Source: Bacteroidales bacterium UBA4116 (GTDB taxonomy: Bacteria > Bacteroidota > Bacteroidia > Bacteroidales > Tannerellaceae). Taken from it: a stretch of 64,000 nucleotides of DNA. Below the pieces are notes generated by a model. It was not told where the DNA came from, made no database searches, and saw only the letters and a program-made list of their open reading frames with translations. Below are positions 33,993 to 43,021 of the stretch, in pieces. The position numbers and the translations under genes were made by a program. The stretch is from assembly GCA_002381645.1 (NCBI GenBank), contig DFXE01000020.1, positions 124,001-188,000 of the forward strand, in the 5' to 3' direction. The stretch's first letter is position 1; each line of letters begins with the position of its first letter.

Positions 33993-36977
33993 TTAGAATG
34001 TTAAATTAACACCAAAGGTAAATGAACGTGATCTTGGGAAATAATTCCTTGCTTCTATACCCGGCGACAAACCCGCATCCTGATCAGTTCTGTTGTCACC
34101 GCGGAATAACTCAACTTCAGGATCTAATCCAGAATATCCGGTGATTACAAACAGGTTTTGAGCAGCCACATACACGCGGGCTTTATCCAACCAATCCAAT
34201 TTCTTTGTTTCAAAGGTATAACCAATAGACATGTTATCTAAACGCGCAAAGGATGCATCTTCCAGATAGAATGAACAAACACGTGAATTTTCACGGTATT
34301 TTAACAGATTATCATTCTTCATGGCATTTGCACCACTTATATAGGTATTATTACCATATGCAGCAACCGGGTTATTCAATACTTTGTTACCAATAGTACC
34401 GCGGATAAAGAAACTGGCATCCCAATTCCTCCAGCTGAATGTATTATTCCAACCGAAAGTCAAATCGGGTTGTGCACTTCCTACATAGGTACGGTCATCA
34501 TCTGTTATTTGTCCGTCTCCGTTAATATCCTCAATAATAAACTTACCATCAGCATCTAACCCGTTGCATTTAAGCATAAAAAATTGTCCTACCGGACGTC
34601 CTTCTTCAATCACATGAGAAGTAACTCCTGAAGCGCCACGAATCCACGGGTCACCGGTATAAATACGGTCGGTAGTATATAAATCGTTAGATAGACGGGT
34701 GATCTCATTTTTGTTATGTGACAGATTAATGGAAGTATTCCAGTTAAAATCTTTACTTCTGACAACATCGATGTTCAGCAACAACTCGATACCGGTATTT
34801 TTCATATCACCCACGTTCGCCTGCATACGGTCCCACACATAAGTCGGAGTTGGAACTTTATAGGTATAAAGCATGTCCGATGTTTTTTTGGTATACCATT
34901 CAATCGTACCACCTACACGACCATTAAATAATGAAAAGTCTAATCCGACATTCAACATAGCCGTAGATTCCCATTTCAAATCCGGATTGGCATTCTGTGA
35001 TACCCTGAAAGCTGTATATGTACTTCCCTGGTCATAATATATACCTTTAGCTTCATAAAGTTCAAGTGATTTATAGGGCTGCAATCCATCCTGATTACCG
35101 GTAATACCATAACCGGCACGTAATTTAAGATCGTTTACCCATGTTAAATCCTTCATAAAACCTTCCTGAGAAATACCCCATGCAGCCGATGCCGATGGGA
35201 AAGTACCCCATTTATGATTAGCACCGAATTTAGAGGAACCGTCGCGGCGCACAGTAGCTGTGACCATATAACGTTCGTCAAAGGAATAATGGGCACGACC
35301 GAAGAATGAGATCAATTTATATTCATTCTTAGAGGAAGTTATATTTCCGGGCTTTAATTCATTACCGGTTTGCAAATTATAGGCTCCCATAGAACCAACT
35401 GCAAAGTCTCTGACTTCAGCATATTGATTCTGGTATTGATTAATTTCCCATGAATATCCTGCTACAGCATCAACCTTATGCTTACCATCAGCACCAAAAG
35501 CACGATCGTAATTAGCCGTCCATTCCATCAATTCCCTATCGCCTGTACTAGCTTCCTTTTTAGCTACTCCATTTGTACCCCTTCCACGTGAGTTGCCGGG
35601 ATTTTCCCAATCACTTCTATCCATACTGAAACGGCTTTTATATAAATGCACTTTTGCATTTAAACCTTCAATTATTTCAAATTGTACATCACCTGCTCCA
35701 TAGAAATAGTTCATTTTACGATAACGGTAGTTCTCTTTCTGGTTTTGAATAGGATTTCCCTGGTCGTAATTACCAATCATACCTGTAAAGAAAGTTCCAT
35801 CCGGATTATAAACCGGATATACTGCAGGGTTATTATAAGCCAAAATATAATCGTCGCGGAATGGCAAACGCATATCATTCATGGTAGCTGAACCGGTTAA
35901 CCCTATCCTTAAACGATCATTAATGGCCCTTTGTTGGAACTGGAAACGGAAGTTATGACGCTTCATAAAGTTATCTTTGGCTATACCATTTCTATCGAGA
36001 TAAGTATAAGAAGCACGATAGTTATTTTTTGAACCTCCGCCCGACATGGAAATGGAATGATTCTGTGAAAATCCAGTACGCAACATTTCACCAAACCAGT
36101 CCGTATCGGCATCATAACCGTCAAAATTACTTATATCATTATTTAATTCCTTATTTGCTGAGCGCCATTCTGCAGCATTCATCATATCTGGTTTATTAGC
36201 CACAAAATCCGCAGAAACATACCCGTTATAATTGATCTGGGTTTTAGAACCGGAACCTCTTTTGGTAGTAATCAAAATTACACCACCTGCAGCACGCGAT
36301 CCGTAAATAGCCGCTGAAGAAGCATCCTTTAATACCGAAATAGATTCGATATCTGCAGGAGCAACTGTTGACATATCACCACCAGGTATACCATCAATTA
36401 CGATCATAGGCCCCTGGTCATTTTGAAGAGTTGATGTACCGCGTAAACGAATTTCACTTCCACGGGTCACATCTCCGGAACCGGATGTAATCATCAAACC
36501 TGCAACTTTCCCTTGAAGCAAGTCGGCAGCATCGCGGGTAACACCCTTATTAAAATTTTCTTCGGATACGTTAGCTACAGAACCAGTGATCTCACGGCGT
36601 GTTTGAGTTCCATAACCGATAGCAACTACTTCACCTAAGTTAACAACAGATGGATCTAATGTAACGTCGATTGTATTTCGTCCGTTAATGGTTTCTTCTT
36701 TAGTATTATAGCCAATAAAGGAAAACTGAAGGATGGCTCTTTGTGAATTAGCAACAGAAAGAGTATAATTCCCGTCCATGTCTGTGATGGTACCGTTGGT
36801 GGTACCTTTTTCTACAACGTTGGCGCCGATTATACCTTCGCCAAATTCATCCAAGACTTTACCTTTCACAGTAAATTGTGAAAAGGCAGCCGTTGCACAG
36901 AGACTCATCAACAAAGAAAGGATACCCAATTTTCGAAGAGAGGAAAATGAGCAAAAAGCTTTTTTTACCTGTTTCAT
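33993..36977 (-). CDS. SusC/RagA TonB-dependent outer membrane transporter (pair 1)
   Basis: The 994-residue protein has a signal peptide (cut near AAFSQ), a CarboxypepD_reg-like domain (about 34-110: TVKGKVLDEFGEGIIGANV), the plug with IGYGTQTRREITGSVANV, DLLQGKVAGLMI and SVLKDASSAAIYGSRAAGGVI, and a 22-strand barrel ending FTFGVNLTF. It imports a bulky nutrient with energy from TonB. The barrel and plug match the second SusC (46145-49123) closely along their whole length. It is divergent from the DUF6377 regulator gene. The substrate is unknown; the downstream Gfo/DUF1080 genes point to a glycoside. Confidence 0.96.
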   Translation of the reverse strand: MKQVKKAFCSFSSLRKLGILSLLMSLCATAAFSQFTVKGKVLDEFGEGIIGANVVEKGTTNGTITDMDGNYTLSVANSQRAILQFSFIGYNTKEETINGRNTIDVTLDPSVVNLGEVVAIGYGTQTRREITGSVANVSEENFNKGVTRDAADLLQGKVAGLMITSGSGDVTRGSEIRLRGTSTLQNDQGPMIVIDGIPGGDMSTVAPADIESISVLKDASSAAIYGSRAAGGVILITTKRGSGSKTQINYNGYVSADFVANKPDMMNAAEWRSANKELNNDISNFDGYDADTDWFGEMLRTGFSQNHSISMSGGGSKNNYRASYTYLDRNGIAKDNFMKRHNFRFQFQQRAINDRLRIGLTGSATMNDMRLPFRDDYILAYNNPAVYPVYNPDGTFFTGMIGNYDQGNPIQNQKENYRYRKMNYFYGAGDVQFEIIEGLNAKVHLYKSRFSMDRSDWENPGNSRGRGTNGVAKKEASTGDRELMEWTANYDRAFGADGKHKVDAVAGYSWEINQYQNQYAEVRDFAVGSMGAYNLQTGNELKPGNITSSKNEYKLISFFGRAHYSFDERYMVTATVRRDGSSKFGANHKWGTFPSASAAWGISQEGFMKDLTWVNDLKLRAGYGITGNQDGLQPYKSLELYEAKGIYYDQGSTYTAFRVSQNANPDLKWESTAMLNVGLDFSLFNGRVGGTIEWYTKKTSDMLYTYKVPTPTYVWDRMQANVGDMKNTGIELLLNIDVVRSKDFNWNTSINLSHNKNEITRLSNDLYTTDRIYTGDPWIRGASGVTSHVIEEGRPVGQFFMLKCNGLDADGKFIIEDINGDGQITDDDRTYVGSAQPDLTFGWNNTFSWRNWDASFFIRGTIGNKVLNNPVAAYGNNTYISGANAMKNDNLLKYRENSRVCSFYLEDASFARLDNMSIGYTFETKKLDWLDKARVYVAAQNLFVITGYSGLDPEVELFRGDNRTDQDAGLSPGIEARNYFPRSRSFTFGVNLTF

Positions 36978-37020
36978 AAATGATAATAAATTTAAAGTTT
37001 AACAAAAATTATTGTCACGA

Positions 37021-37028
37021 CAAAGTTA
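37021..37028 (-). promoter_or_regulatory. -7 promoter element for SusC/SusD pair 1
   Basis: The minus strand reads TAACTTTG, 43 bp before the SusC start. The second SusC has the same TAACTTTG box at a similar distance. Confidence 0.55.
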
Positions 37029-37231
37029 TTAAAGGAATTTTCAGGATTCCTGGTCAAAGAGATAAAAGTATATATATAGGAAGTATTTAGTAAATCTGAT
37101 TTTGATATAAGTTCTGATTATAAATGATTTAAAAAAAATAAAATTATATTTTAAGTAAATAGATTATAGTCTTATACTACCATCATTACCGACAAAACAG
37201 GCACAAACAATATCAAAAAAAATATTTATTG

Positions 37232-37239
37232 TATCTTTG
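37232..37239 (+). promoter_or_regulatory. -7 promoter element for DUF6377 regulator
   Basis: TATCTTTG lies 15 bp before the ATG at 37255. It overlaps the alternative TTG start at 37237, which argues against that start. Confidence 0.55.
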
Positions 37240-37254
37240 GTGAAAAATTGTATC

Positions 37255-38889
37255 ATGAATAAGTTTTTACTTATTGTCGCTATATTGTTAACTTATTATT
37301 GTGATGTTTCTGCAAATCATATGGCTGATTCATTATTAAACGAATTGGATAAGGTTCTTTCCAATGGTATACTCTACATGGAACAAAAAGAACATCGTTT
37401 AAATAGATTAAAAATTCAATTAGAACAGGAGTTTTCCGAAGAAAAACAGTACGAACTTACTTACCGGATCATTGATGAATACAAGAGTTATATCAGTGAT
37501 TCAGCGCTTACATACATAAATAAGAACATAAACATAGCCACACAACATAATAACATAATTTGGCTCATACGTAATAAATTACAGTATTCGTTTGTATTAT
37601 CTTCTTCAGGACTGTTTATAGAATCAGAGATTATTTTAAAAAGTATTCCGGTTGAATACCTTACCGATGAATTAGCTGTTGATTACTACAAATGCCTGGA
37701 AATGCTTTACATTAATATATCAGTTTATCAGGATGGCAAAGATCTGATTGTGGATTATCAGGGAAAAATCGAACAAGCCAGAGATTCGATTTTGTATTAT
37801 CTACCGGAGAATTCAGCAGAGCGATTGTTTTATAATTATATTATAGCAGATGTAAACAATGATTTGGATAAAGCAAAAGATTATTTAGAGAATTATCTAA
37901 AAACTTTACACCCCGGAACGCACGAACATGCCCGCAAAAGTTATAACCTCTCTAACTTATACATGAAATTAGGAGATCCGGAATTGCAGTTAAAACACTT
38001 AATTTTAGCCGTTATGTCTGACGTAAAGGATGCTGTAAAAGAAAACAGGGCATTGCTGGACCTTGCTATAAAGTTGTATGAATTAAACGATATTGACCGG
38101 GCTTTCAGTTATATTCAATATGCATTAAATGATGCAAATTTTTATAACGCCCGTTTTAGGTATTTTGAGATTTCCAAAGCTCTTCCTATTATTACCAGTT
38201 CATATCAACAAAAAAATAATCTTCAAAGTGATCGTTTAAAATGGCTGCTGGCTTTTATCAGTATTCTTTTTATTTGTCTTTTTGGGTTGGTGATCTTTCT
38301 GAATAAACAAATGAAAGTACTACGCTCCACACGAAAAGAAATGAATGCAACAAATGAGAATTTGGAGAAAGTAAATCAGAAACTCAATCATCTGAACAAT
38401 GAATTAAGTGAAGCTAATCAGTTAAAAGAAGAATATATAGGATATTTTCTCGATCTATGCTCCGAGTATATAGCGAACCTTGAAGATTTCAGGAAAACCG
38501 TAAGTAATAAAATCGCAGCAAAACGCTTTGACGAACTTCTTAGATTAGTCACGTCTTCTTCCGGAAAGGCTGCTAATGAAGTGAAAGAGCTATATGCAAG
38601 TTTTGACAAAGCGTTTCTTAAAATATATCCCGATTTTGTAAGTTCCATTAATAATTTATTGAAAGAAGAAGATCAATTTGAACTAAAGAAAGGTGAAATG
38701 CTTAATACTGAACTTCGTATTTTTGCTTTAATCAGATTGGGTATAGCCGATTCTTCCAAAATAGCCTCATTTCTTCGTTGCTCTGTTCAAACGGTTTACA
38801 ATTACAGGAGCAAAATAAAAAAAAGCAGCAAAGATGAAGCAATAGATATAGAGGAGCAAATTAAAAGAATAGGCTCACATATGTTATAA
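37255..38889 (+). CDS. DUF6377 membrane-bound transcriptional regulator
   Basis: From ATG 37255 the protein has 544 residues. A signal peptide (about 1-20) is followed by a helical TPR-like periplasmic half (about 25-320), one membrane segment (WLLAFISILFICLFGLVIFL, about 328-347), a coiled coil (MNATNENLEKVNQKLNHLNN) and a cytoplasmic C-terminus with a helix-turn-helix of the LuxR type (LRIFALIRLGIADSSKIASF, LRCSVQTVYNYRSKIKK). This is the DUF6377 layout of Bacteroidales regulators that are often found beside SusC/SusD genes, probably sensing ligand outside and acting on DNA inside. It is divergent from pair 1 with 277 bp between. Confidence 0.88.
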   Translation: MNKFLLIVAILLTYYCDVSANHMADSLLNELDKVLSNGILYMEQKEHRLNRLKIQLEQEFSEEKQYELTYRIIDEYKSYISDSALTYINKNINIATQHNNIIWLIRNKLQYSFVLSSSGLFIESEIILKSIPVEYLTDELAVDYYKCLEMLYINISVYQDGKDLIVDYQGKIEQARDSILYYLPENSAERLFYNYIIADVNNDLDKAKDYLENYLKTLHPGTHEHARKSYNLSNLYMKLGDPELQLKHLILAVMSDVKDAVKENRALLDLAIKLYELNDIDRAFSYIQYALNDANFYNARFRYFEISKALPIITSSYQQKNNLQSDRLKWLLAFISILFICLFGLVIFLNKQMKVLRSTRKEMNATNENLEKVNQKLNHLNNELSEANQLKEEYIGYFLDLCSEYIANLEDFRKTVSNKIAAKRFDELLRLVTSSSGKAANEVKELYASFDKAFLKIYPDFVSSINNLLKEEDQFELKKGEMLNTELRIFALIRLGIADSSKIASFLRCSVQTVYNYRSKIKKSSKDEAIDIEEQIKRIGSHML

Positions 38890-38970
38890 ACTACGCCCTG
38901 CAAACTTCATAAAATCATTATAAAAGAAAAATTACCCGTTCAATTCTTTTTTCACTTAAATAAAAAGCTA

Positions 38971-38978
38971 TATATTTG
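38971..38978 (+). promoter_or_regulatory. -7 promoter element for HU gene
   Basis: TATATTTG lies 45 bp before the ATG at 39024; a T-run is at the -33 position. Confidence 0.55.
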
Positions 38979-39023
38979 CATGCCAAAAAATTAATAGGAT
39001 CAAATCATTAATATATTATAGAC

Positions 39024-39296
39024 ATGACTAAAGCAGATATCGTTCGCGAAATTTCGAAAAATACCGGCATCGACAAACAAACGGTATTAACAAGTGTAGA
39101 ATCATTCATGGAACTTGTTAAAGATTCATTGTCACAGGGCGAAAACGTTTACCTGAGAGGCTTCGGAAGTTTCGTGGTTAAAAAAAGAGCACAAAAGACA
39201 GCCCGTAATATTTCCAAAAATACTACGATCATTATTCCGGAACACAATATTCCCTCATTCAAACCGGCAAAAACATTCCACGAGAAAGTTAAATAA
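39024..39296 (+). CDS. HU-family DNA-binding protein
   Basis: The 90-residue protein has the HU/IHF fold: MTKADIVREISKNTGIDKQTV helix pair, MELVKDSLSQGENVYLRGFGSF, and the DNA-contact arm with ARNISKNTTIIIPEHNIPSFKPAK. It compacts or bends the chromosome as a dimer. The arm carries IPEHNIPSFKP in place of the usual IPA..VPxFxxGK, a pattern common in Bacteroidota HU paralogues. It is followed 30 bp later by a tiny ribosomal-protein-like gene, with one terminator after both. Confidence 0.95.
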   Translation: MTKADIVREISKNTGIDKQTVLTSVESFMELVKDSLSQGENVYLRGFGSFVVKKRAQKTARNISKNTTIIIPEHNIPSFKPAKTFHEKVK

Positions 39297-39326
39297 TTAG
39301 TAACAAACAATATAAATCAGAAAACA

Positions 39327-39416
39327 ATGCCTAGCGGAAAGAAAAGAAAAAGACATAAGATGTCTACGCACAAGCGCAAGAAAAGACTTAAGAAGAATAG
39401 ACATAAAAAGAAATAA
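39327..39416 (+). CDS. 29-residue basic protein, COX24/AURKAIP1-like
   Basis: This short gene (ATG 39327, TAA 39414) encodes MPSGKKRKRHKMSTHKRKK followed by RLKKNRHKKK. The pattern KMSTHKRKKRLKKNRHK matches the AURKAIP1/COX24 domain found at the C-terminus of mitochondrial mS38 and in the short bacterial small-subunit protein bS22. It is therefore probably a very small ribosomal protein. It lies between HU and RNase E/G and ahead of a strong terminator. It is too short for ordinary gene finders and is easily missed. Confidence 0.85.
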   Translation: MPSGKKRKRHKMSTHKRKKRLKKNRHKKK

Positions 39417-39439
39417 GTTTATTTTTTCAATAAGAATCT

Positions 39440-39482
39440 AAGAACAAACTTAATCTGTGACCTTTTAAGTTTGTTCTTTGTG
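39440..39482 (+). terminator. Terminator after HU and COX24-like genes
   Basis: AAGAACAAACTT (39440-39451) pairs exactly with AAGTTTGTTCTT (39467-39478). Confidence 0.75.
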
Positions 39483-39520
39483 CATTTTATAAGGTCTAAT
39501 ATTTAAACCCTTTTATTTAA

Positions 39521-41092
39521 GTGATTAGTGAATTAGTAGTAGATGTACAACCCAAAGAGGTATCTATTGCCGTACTGGAAGATAAAAACCTTGTAGAGCT
39601 TCAGAAAGAAGCACGCAATGTTTCATTTGCCGTAGGAGATATATATCTTGGTAAAGTTAAAAAACTAATGCCCGGGTTGAATGCTGCTTTCATTGATGTC
39701 GGATATAAAAAGGATGCATTTCTTCATTATCAGGACTTAGGTCCTAATTTTAACACTCAACAAAAATTTCTTAAACAGTCGATTAGTGAAAAGAAAAAAC
39801 TTTCATCTCTTGCAAAATTACAAATACTTCCTGAAATCGACAAAGATGGAAGTATCAGTAACGTTTTAAAAGTAGGAGAAGAAGTTTTAGTACAAATCGC
39901 CAAAGAACCTATTTCTACAAAAGGTCCCCGTTTAACTTCCGAACTTTCTTTTGCCGGAAGATATATTGTATTGATCCCTTTTGCAGATAAAGTTTCAGTC
40001 TCCACAAAAATTAAATCAAACGAGGAACGCGCACGTCTGCGCCAATTAATACAAAGCATAAAACCTAAAAACTTCAGTGTGATCGTACGTACATCTTCTG
40101 AAGGTAAGCGCGTTGCCGAACTTGATCATGAATTAAAGACATTAGTTAAACGTTGGGAAGACAACATCGTAAAAGTATCAAAGGTAAAAGTTCCTTCTGT
40201 TATTTATGAGGAAACAGCCCGTACTGTTGCGCTTCTGAGAGATATCTTTAATCCTTCCTTTCAAAACATTCATGTAAACGATAAAGACGTTTACAACAAT
40301 GTACGCGATTATGTAAGCCTGATCGCCCCGGGTAGAGAAGATATCGTTAAGTTGTACACCGGTGAACTTCCTATATTTGATAATTTCGGAATAACCAAGC
40401 AAATTAAATCATTATTCGGACGTACGGTAACCTATAAGAGTGGAGCTTATCTGATTATCGAGCATACCGAAGCCATGCACGTAATTGACGTGAATAGTGG
40501 AAATCGCTCCAAAGGAAGCGATGCACAGGAAAAAACCGCTATTGATGTAAATACTGCGGCAGCCGATGAGATTGCACGCCAACTTCGCCTTCGCGATATG
40601 GGTGGTATCATCGTTGTCGATTTTATAGACATGGCAGAGCCGGCTAACCGGCAAAAGCTTTTTGAACATATGTCGAAAGCTATGGCAACCGACAGGGCCA
40701 AACACAATATCCTACCTTTAAGTAAGTTTGGTTTGATGCAAATCACCCGTCAAAGGGTACGTCCTGCAATGGACGTGAACACATCTGAAAGTTGTCCAAC
40801 CTGTTTCGGAACAGGAAACGCTAAACCATCTATATTGTTTACAGATAGTTTAGAAGGCAAAATTGAGTGTTTAGTAAACAAGCACCACGTGAAGAAATTC
40901 ACCTTACATCTGCATCCTTATGTAGCAGCATTTGTAAACAAAGGGATTTTTTCTTTAAAACGAAAATGGAAACTTAAGTATACACAAGGACTAAAAGTTA
41001 TCCCCGATCAAAGTCTGGCTTTTCTCGAATATAAATTTTACGATACAGAGAAAAATGAATTGGACATGAAAGAAGAAATTGAAATCAAGTAG
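39521..41092 (+). CDS. rng: Ribonuclease E/G family endoribonuclease
   Basis: The 523-residue protein starts at GTG 39521 (VISELVVDVQPKEVSIAVLED; the first residue is Met). An S1-like domain (about 35-130: GDIYLGKVKKLMPGLNAAFIDVGYKKDAFLHY) is followed by the RNase H-like and catalytic regions with HVIDVNSGNRS, GGIIVVDFIDM and the zinc-link CPTCFGTG. It cuts single-stranded RNA in rRNA maturation and mRNA decay. It lacks the long RNase E C-terminal scaffold. The assignment as RNase G rather than E follows length. It is monocistronic between two terminators. Confidence 0.94.
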   Translation: MISELVVDVQPKEVSIAVLEDKNLVELQKEARNVSFAVGDIYLGKVKKLMPGLNAAFIDVGYKKDAFLHYQDLGPNFNTQQKFLKQSISEKKKLSSLAKLQILPEIDKDGSISNVLKVGEEVLVQIAKEPISTKGPRLTSELSFAGRYIVLIPFADKVSVSTKIKSNEERARLRQLIQSIKPKNFSVIVRTSSEGKRVAELDHELKTLVKRWEDNIVKVSKVKVPSVIYEETARTVALLRDIFNPSFQNIHVNDKDVYNNVRDYVSLIAPGREDIVKLYTGELPIFDNFGITKQIKSLFGRTVTYKSGAYLIIEHTEAMHVIDVNSGNRSKGSDAQEKTAIDVNTAAADEIARQLRLRDMGGIIVVDFIDMAEPANRQKLFEHMSKAMATDRAKHNILPLSKFGLMQITRQRVRPAMDVNTSESCPTCFGTGNAKPSILFTDSLEGKIECLVNKHHVKKFTLHLHPYVAAFVNKGIFSLKRKWKLKYTQGLKVIPDQSLAFLEYKFYDTEKNELDMKEEIEIK

Positions 41093-41116
41093 TTCATAAT
41101 GAGCTAATTTATTCTT

Positions 41117-41160
41117 TAAGCCTGCTTTTCAGAAAAATGAAAAGCAGGCTTAATCTTTCA
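41117..41160 (+). terminator. Terminator of rng
   Basis: TAAGCCTGCTTTTCA (41117-41131) pairs exactly with TGAAAAGCAGGCTTA (41138-41152), followed by ATCTTTCATTTT. Confidence 0.85.
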
Positions 41161-41168
41161 TTTTACAC

Positions 41169-41198
41169 CTTGTATTATAGATACAATAATTATATTTG
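41169..41198 (+). promoter_or_regulatory. Promoter of DUF6057 gene
   Basis: CTTG (41169-41172), 18 bp spacer, TATATTTG (41191-41198), 20 bp before the ATG at 41219. Confidence 0.55.
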
Positions 41199-41218
41199 CA
41201 TAAGACGGCAATCCTTAT

Positions 41219-43018
41219 ATGAAAAAACAACTGCATACAGTTTATATCAATCTGATCATATCATTTGTATTGGGGGTGATCATTTGGGCATTCTTCGGTA
41301 TTTATTATCGTCATCATCTGCATTATCAGGAACAGTTACAATTATTTCTTTTCAATTGGGAATATTTCGTTGAGAAAATATCCCGTCCGGGAGGGTTAGC
41401 TGTTTATTTAGCAAATTTCATTACACAATTTTTTTATCATTCATCACTGGGGGCTTTGTTGATTTCTTTTTTATTAGTGATATTACGTACACAGATTTCA
41501 ATGATATCGTATGATATTTCAAAAAAGCTCGTATACGCTTTACTTACATGTGTACCATCTTTATTATTTGCTATTCTGTTATGCGACGAAAATGTACATC
41601 TTTCCGGATTAATAGCCGTTTTGTTCAATTTGTATGGAGTTATCATTTATAAACGTATAAACAGTAATACTGCCCGTACGGTATACCTACTAATTATGAT
41701 TCCCTTTTTATACGGGTTGTTCGGTTACGCTGTATTTACATTTCCGGCGTTATGCCTGTTTATGGAGTGGACAATAATACGTACTTATAAAAAATCATCT
41801 TTACTGATAATTACTATTGCATGCATAGCTATAATGGCATTATGCCCTTTTATTATAAAAATGATCTTACCACAATATCCGATATCACGTTTCTGGTTGG
41901 CAGGTGACTATTATCGTTTAGTAACCATTAATTATCCATTTATATTATATGTATTATTATCTGTGGTCATAGTTCCTCTCCTGTTTAAATGGCTGCCAAA
42001 CCCTAAAAAGTCAAAGGGAAAAATAATTACGCAAATATTACAGTTGCTTTTTTTATTTATCACTATTGATTGGTTGTTCGCAATAGCAGCAGATTGGGAA
42101 AAAGAAGAACTGATGGGATATGACTATTATGTACGTACAGAAAAATGGAACAATATCATTGATAAAGCGAACAAGAGATCACCAGACAGTCCCCAGACAG
42201 TAGCAGCATTAAATCTGGCTTTAAGCAAAAAAGATTATTTGGGAGATTATATGTTTTACTATTTTCAAAACGGAGCTGATGGATTAATACCCAACCATAC
42301 AGTAGATTTTATACTTCCGTTAATGATTGGAGAAACATATTATCATATGGGCTTGGTAAATAGTGCCCAACGATTCATATTCGAAGGTATGGAGTCCATA
42401 CCTGATTACCAGAAAAGTTCAAGATGCCTGCAACGTTTAGCTGAAACAAATTTGATAAACGGCAATTATGAAGTGGCTGAAAAATATCTGAGGATTTTAC
42501 AAAACACGTTATTTTATAGAGATTGGGCTAATCAAGTAATTTCTTTTCTGAGAGACGAGAATCGCATAAACACCCATGCTACCTGGGGACGGTTAAGAAA
42601 ATTCAATTTACAAAACGATTATCTTTTCATTAATGAAGATAAAGAATTTTTATTTAAGCAACTTTTCATTCATAATCCGGAAAATAAAATGGCTCTTGAA
42701 TATCTATTAGGCCTAAACTTATTAAATAAAGACTTGAATCATTTTAAAGAAAATATCCAGACAGGTATAAAAAAACGTTCTTATGACAAAATCCCTATAA
42801 TTTACCAGCAAGCTCTTGTTTATCTTGAGAATGTGGTTGGAAGTAATGCTGACTTTTCCGAATACATAAGCAGTGAAGTTAGAGAGCAATATGAAAATTT
42901 TCAAAAATCATGTTCTGCTACGGTTGGAAATGAAGGTACTATACGGCGGAATTTTGGGAATACCTATTGGTATTATTTACTATTCAGGGGAGATCCATTT
43001 ATCAAAGCCAATTATTAA
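41219..43018 (+). CDS. DUF6057 membrane protein
   Basis: The 599-residue protein has a polytopic N-terminal half with about eight hydrophobic segments within residues 10-290 (VLGVIIWAFFGIYY, FLLVILRTQIS, LLFAILLCD, LLSVVIVPLLF), then a helical TPR-like C-terminal half (about 300-590) with GETYYHMGLVNSAQRFIFEG, RCLQRLAETNLINGNYEVAE. This is the DUF6057 layout; no function is assigned to the family. The haem-propeller lipoprotein gene follows by 3 bp, so they are co-translated and probably form one envelope system. No known transporter motif is seen. Confidence 0.85.
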   Translation: MKKQLHTVYINLIISFVLGVIIWAFFGIYYRHHLHYQEQLQLFLFNWEYFVEKISRPGGLAVYLANFITQFFYHSSLGALLISFLLVILRTQISMISYDISKKLVYALLTCVPSLLFAILLCDENVHLSGLIAVLFNLYGVIIYKRINSNTARTVYLLIMIPFLYGLFGYAVFTFPALCLFMEWTIIRTYKKSSLLIITIACIAIMALCPFIIKMILPQYPISRFWLAGDYYRLVTINYPFILYVLLSVVIVPLLFKWLPNPKKSKGKIITQILQLLFLFITIDWLFAIAADWEKEELMGYDYYVRTEKWNNIIDKANKRSPDSPQTVAALNLALSKKDYLGDYMFYYFQNGADGLIPNHTVDFILPLMIGETYYHMGLVNSAQRFIFEGMESIPDYQKSSRCLQRLAETNLINGNYEVAEKYLRILQNTLFYRDWANQVISFLRDENRINTHATWGRLRKFNLQNDYLFINEDKEFLFKQLFIHNPENKMALEYLLGLNLLNKDLNHFKENIQTGIKKRSYDKIPIIYQQALVYLENVVGSNADFSEYISSEVREQYENFQKSCSATVGNEGTIRRNFGNTYWYYLLFRGDPFIKANY

Positions 43019-43021
43019 ATT

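Noticed and set aside
37237..37254. TTG start at 37237 for the DUF6377 regulator
   Set aside because: It overlaps the TATCTTTG promoter box; ATG 37255 gives a clean signal peptide.
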